NCBI GenBank assembly: GCA_020199905.1
Contig: JAIVJS010000071.1
Coordinates: 239,501 to 303,500 of the forward strand
Length of the DNA stretch: 64,000 bases
Reading direction: 5' to 3'
Source of the DNA: Acidobacteriota bacterium
GTDB lineage: Bacteria > Acidobacteriota > Thermoanaerobaculia > UBA5066 > Gp7-AA6
Under the pieces are notes generated by a model. That model was given only the letters and a program-made list of their open reading frames with translations. It had not been told where the DNA came from and made no database searches. Both the position numbers and the translations under genes were made by a program. Shown here piece by piece: positions 62,168 to 64,000 of the stretch; position 1 is the stretch's first letter, and each line of letters opens with the position of its first letter.

Positions 62168-63805
62168 TCACCTGCTTCCGTCCGGCTCCGCGGCCACGCC
62201 TCGGCGGGCGGCGATGAGAGCGGCGGCGGCGAGCGCCACGACCAGCCCGACGGCGGCGGGCCCGATCAGACGAAGCCAGTCGGACGTTGTGTGCGCGGAA
62301 AGAAGCCTCGCAAGCTCGGCCGCGAAGGGAAAGCGCGAGCCGGGGTGCGCGCGCATCTGCTTCAGCGCCGCGAGCAGCGAGGAGATCGAAACCGCGCCGA
62401 GCCATCCGATCACTCCCGCGAGCGCGCTCCAGGCCGCCAGCCGGCCGCGCGTGACCGGCCGGCCCGGCTCGAGGTCCTCGACGTCGAGGTCCGCTTCCCG
62501 CGCGTCGATCGGAGCGAACCGTGAGAGGAGGAAGAGGCCCGGCACCGACGCGCCGACGCTCACGAGAAAGAAGGGAGTCCACCCGATGGCGTCGACGAGG
62601 AAACCGGCCGGGGGGCCGGCGAGTGTGCGCCCGAGAGCGAAGACGCTCGAGAAGAGCGCGTACTGCGTGGCGGAAAACTGCTTCTGGGTCAGGCGCAGCA
62701 GGAGCACACCGAAGGCGCCGTTCGCCATGCCCTGGCAGAGGTTCTCGACGCCGACGCTCCCGTACATGACGAGCCGGCTCGCCATCGCCTGAGAGATCGC
62801 GCCGGCCGCTCCCCCGGCGCACGGGACGCCCGGCGTCATGCGGTCGACGACGATGTATCCGAGAAAACCGACCGCCTGCGTGATGCCGAAGATCCACAGA
62901 GCGCGGCCGAGCCCGACCCGGTCGGTCGTCCATGCCCCGAAGAACGTTCCGCCGATGATCGCTATCAGGCCGATCGTCGCCGTGGCGAGCCCGACGTCCT
63001 CCGGAGAGAAGCATTTCTGGATCAGGAACGGGCGTGTCAACGCCGTCGCCAGGTTCTCCCCGAACTTGTAGAGCAGGAGGAACGCGATGATCTCGAGGGC
63101 CCGCGACTTGCGGAAGATCCCGATCAGAGGCTCGAAGACGGCGTCGCGCAGCGTGCGGGGAGGCTTCGAGACCGGGGGGGGTTCCGGCGACCAGACGACG
63201 GCGCCCGCGAGCGGGAGGTACAGAAGCGCGAGGGTGACGAACACGAACGTCCAGCCCATGCGCTGCCCCACCGTGATCGCCACCGCGCCCGCCAGGAGGA
63301 CCGCCGCACGATAGAGCGCGACCCGCGCGCCCACCGCCATCCCCATCTCCTCCGGCCGGAGGACCTCGACCGCATACCCGTCGATGGCGATGTCCTGCGA
63401 CGCCGACCAGAACGCGATGAAGATCGCGATCGCGGCGACGAGCCCGACGCGCGGCGCTGACGACTGCGTCGCGAGGAAGGCGATCCCCGCGAGAAGAAAC
63501 AGCTGCGACACGATCATCCACGACCGCTTGCGGCCCAGAAACCCCGGGCTGAAACGGTCCATCAGCGGCGCCCAGAGGAACTTGAAGGTCCACGGCGCCT
63601 GGGAAAGGGAGAACAGCCCGACCGTCTTGATGTCGACGCCGCGGTACGTCAGCCAGGCGGGCAGCGCGATCCAGACCAGCCCGAGCGGCAGCCCCGACGC
63701 GAAGGACTGGATGGCGACGGCGCCGAGGCGGCGCGACGCCAACGCGGCGCGCAGGCTCTCCAGCGTGCCGACGCGGCGAGGCTTTTCGTCCGAGCCGCTC
63801 GACAT
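62168..63805 (-). CDS. ampG: AmpG-like MFS permease
   Basis: 545 residues, 12-14 hydrophobic segments. The N-terminal SFASGLPLGLVWIALPAWLT, WTFKFLWAPLMDRF (the AmpG KFLWAP motif) and IAFWSASQDIAIDGYAVEVL are characteristic of AmpG and related acetyl-CoA/peptide MFS carriers. A segment with CAGGAAGAISQ in the middle and a long Asp/Glu loop (READLDVEDLEPGRP) before the last two helices are extra. AmpG brings anhydro-muropeptides into the cytoplasm; murQ, the kinase and nagB in this window could use them. Confidence 0.88.
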   Translation of the reverse strand: MSSGSDEKPRRVGTLESLRAALASRRLGAVAIQSFASGLPLGLVWIALPAWLTYRGVDIKTVGLFSLSQAPWTFKFLWAPLMDRFSPGFLGRKRSWMIVSQLFLLAGIAFLATQSSAPRVGLVAAIAIFIAFWSASQDIAIDGYAVEVLRPEEMGMAVGARVALYRAAVLLAGAVAITVGQRMGWTFVFVTLALLYLPLAGAVVWSPEPPPVSKPPRTLRDAVFEPLIGIFRKSRALEIIAFLLLYKFGENLATALTRPFLIQKCFSPEDVGLATATIGLIAIIGGTFFGAWTTDRVGLGRALWIFGITQAVGFLGYIVVDRMTPGVPCAGGAAGAISQAMASRLVMYGSVGVENLCQGMANGAFGVLLLRLTQKQFSATQYALFSSVFALGRTLAGPPAGFLVDAIGWTPFFLVSVGASVPGLFLLSRFAPIDAREADLDVEDLEPGRPVTRGRLAAWSALAGVIGWLGAVSISSLLAALKQMRAHPGSRFPFAAELARLLSAHTTSDWLRLIGPAAVGLVVALAAAALIAARRGVAAEPDGSR

Positions 63806-63812
63806 CGACGCT

Positions 63813-64000
63813 AGCAGGCTGCTGAAAAAGGGTGTGAGACGGGTGACTGCCGGGCTTCGCCGGCGTTTTCTACTGCCGTGGGTCTGCGTGAACGGGGGCT
63901 CCGCGCTCGCACTGCGTGACGCCGCAGGTCGCTCTTCGCGGGCGGCTCGGCGGCCGAGTGGCGAGCGCCGCGGGGTCGGATGCCAGGAGCCGCGACGAAG
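63813..64000. mobile_element. Possible end of an insertion sequence or MITE
   Basis: CTAGCAGGCTGCTGAAAAAG starts at 63812, right after the permease gene. This sequence resembles terminal repeats seen at ends of several insertion sequences and miniature elements. The rest, to the window edge, is short GC-rich palindromic DNA (for example GCCGGGCTTCGCCGGC near 63851) with no gene. The other end would lie outside the window. Confidence 0.35.

Overview
This is a 64-kb piece of a high-GC, Gram-negative chromosome. The gene content and style suggest Acidobacteriota, possibly a Thermoanaerobaculia-like lineage. The reasons are a Myxococcus-like pilB-pilT-pilC-pilS-pilR order, large secreted beta-propeller (BNR/YCF48-like) proteins, paired C-terminal WFF/FWVF modules that I associate with that phylum, a TonB receptor and Lol-type export genes. 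The assignment is an inference. I saw no rRNA, tRNA, CRISPR array or intact transposase.

Layout. 1-1289: end of a family 9 glycosyltransferase and a DUF3108 protein. 1498-9691: type IV pilus motor and regulation (pilB, pilT, pilC, pilS, pilR) plus a coupled DUF192 protein; no pilin follows. 9830-16904: BNR-repeat protein coupled to XdhC, galU, FmdB-type zinc ribbon, DUF4388 protein, moeA and a coupled hydrolase. 17045-20061: ketosynthase, broken methyltransferase and FAD oxidoreductase cassette. 20149-24866: LolA-like protein, FtsX-like permease and ATPase on the minus strand, then a DUF748/AsmA-like protein behind a strong sigma-54-type promoter. 24959-33619: two divergent operons. The minus one encodes a zinc alcohol dehydrogenase, an SRPBCC membrane protein and a very acidic protein. 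The plus one encodes two sorbosone-dehydrogenase-like propellers, a cytochrome c, two small membrane proteins and a TonB receptor. 33766-41842: small stress-type genes mixed with gene remnants (metallothionein, duplicated DUF6328, UDP-galactopyranose mutase, RtcB, EVE, DUF2911). 41938-51271: a collagen-like modular secreted protein, an M28 peptidase, a class V aminotransferase and a 908-residue BNR protein. 51473-63805: pseudokinase, then amino-sugar and galactose metabolism (murQ, GH2, galT, galK, glycosyltransferase, nagB, chbG, BadF-type kinase), aroH and an AmpG-like permease.

Three features cut across the window. First, many gaps between genes carry degenerate tandem arrays with a 7-bp period, including nine perfect copies in front of rtcB; some genes start or stop inside them. 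Second, a palindromic REP-like element of about 60 bp occurs three times, twice as an inverted pair around the LolA-like gene. Third, at least five genes have lost an internal block, usually with a frameshift. This may be real decay or an assembly fault, and it must be settled before those genes are interpreted.

Four sites resemble sigma-54 promoters (GG-N10-GC with TTGC). They precede the DUF748 gene, the metallothionein, the collagen-like gene and the large BNR gene. PilR in this window is a sigma-54 activator, so a shared surface or envelope regulon is possible but unproven.
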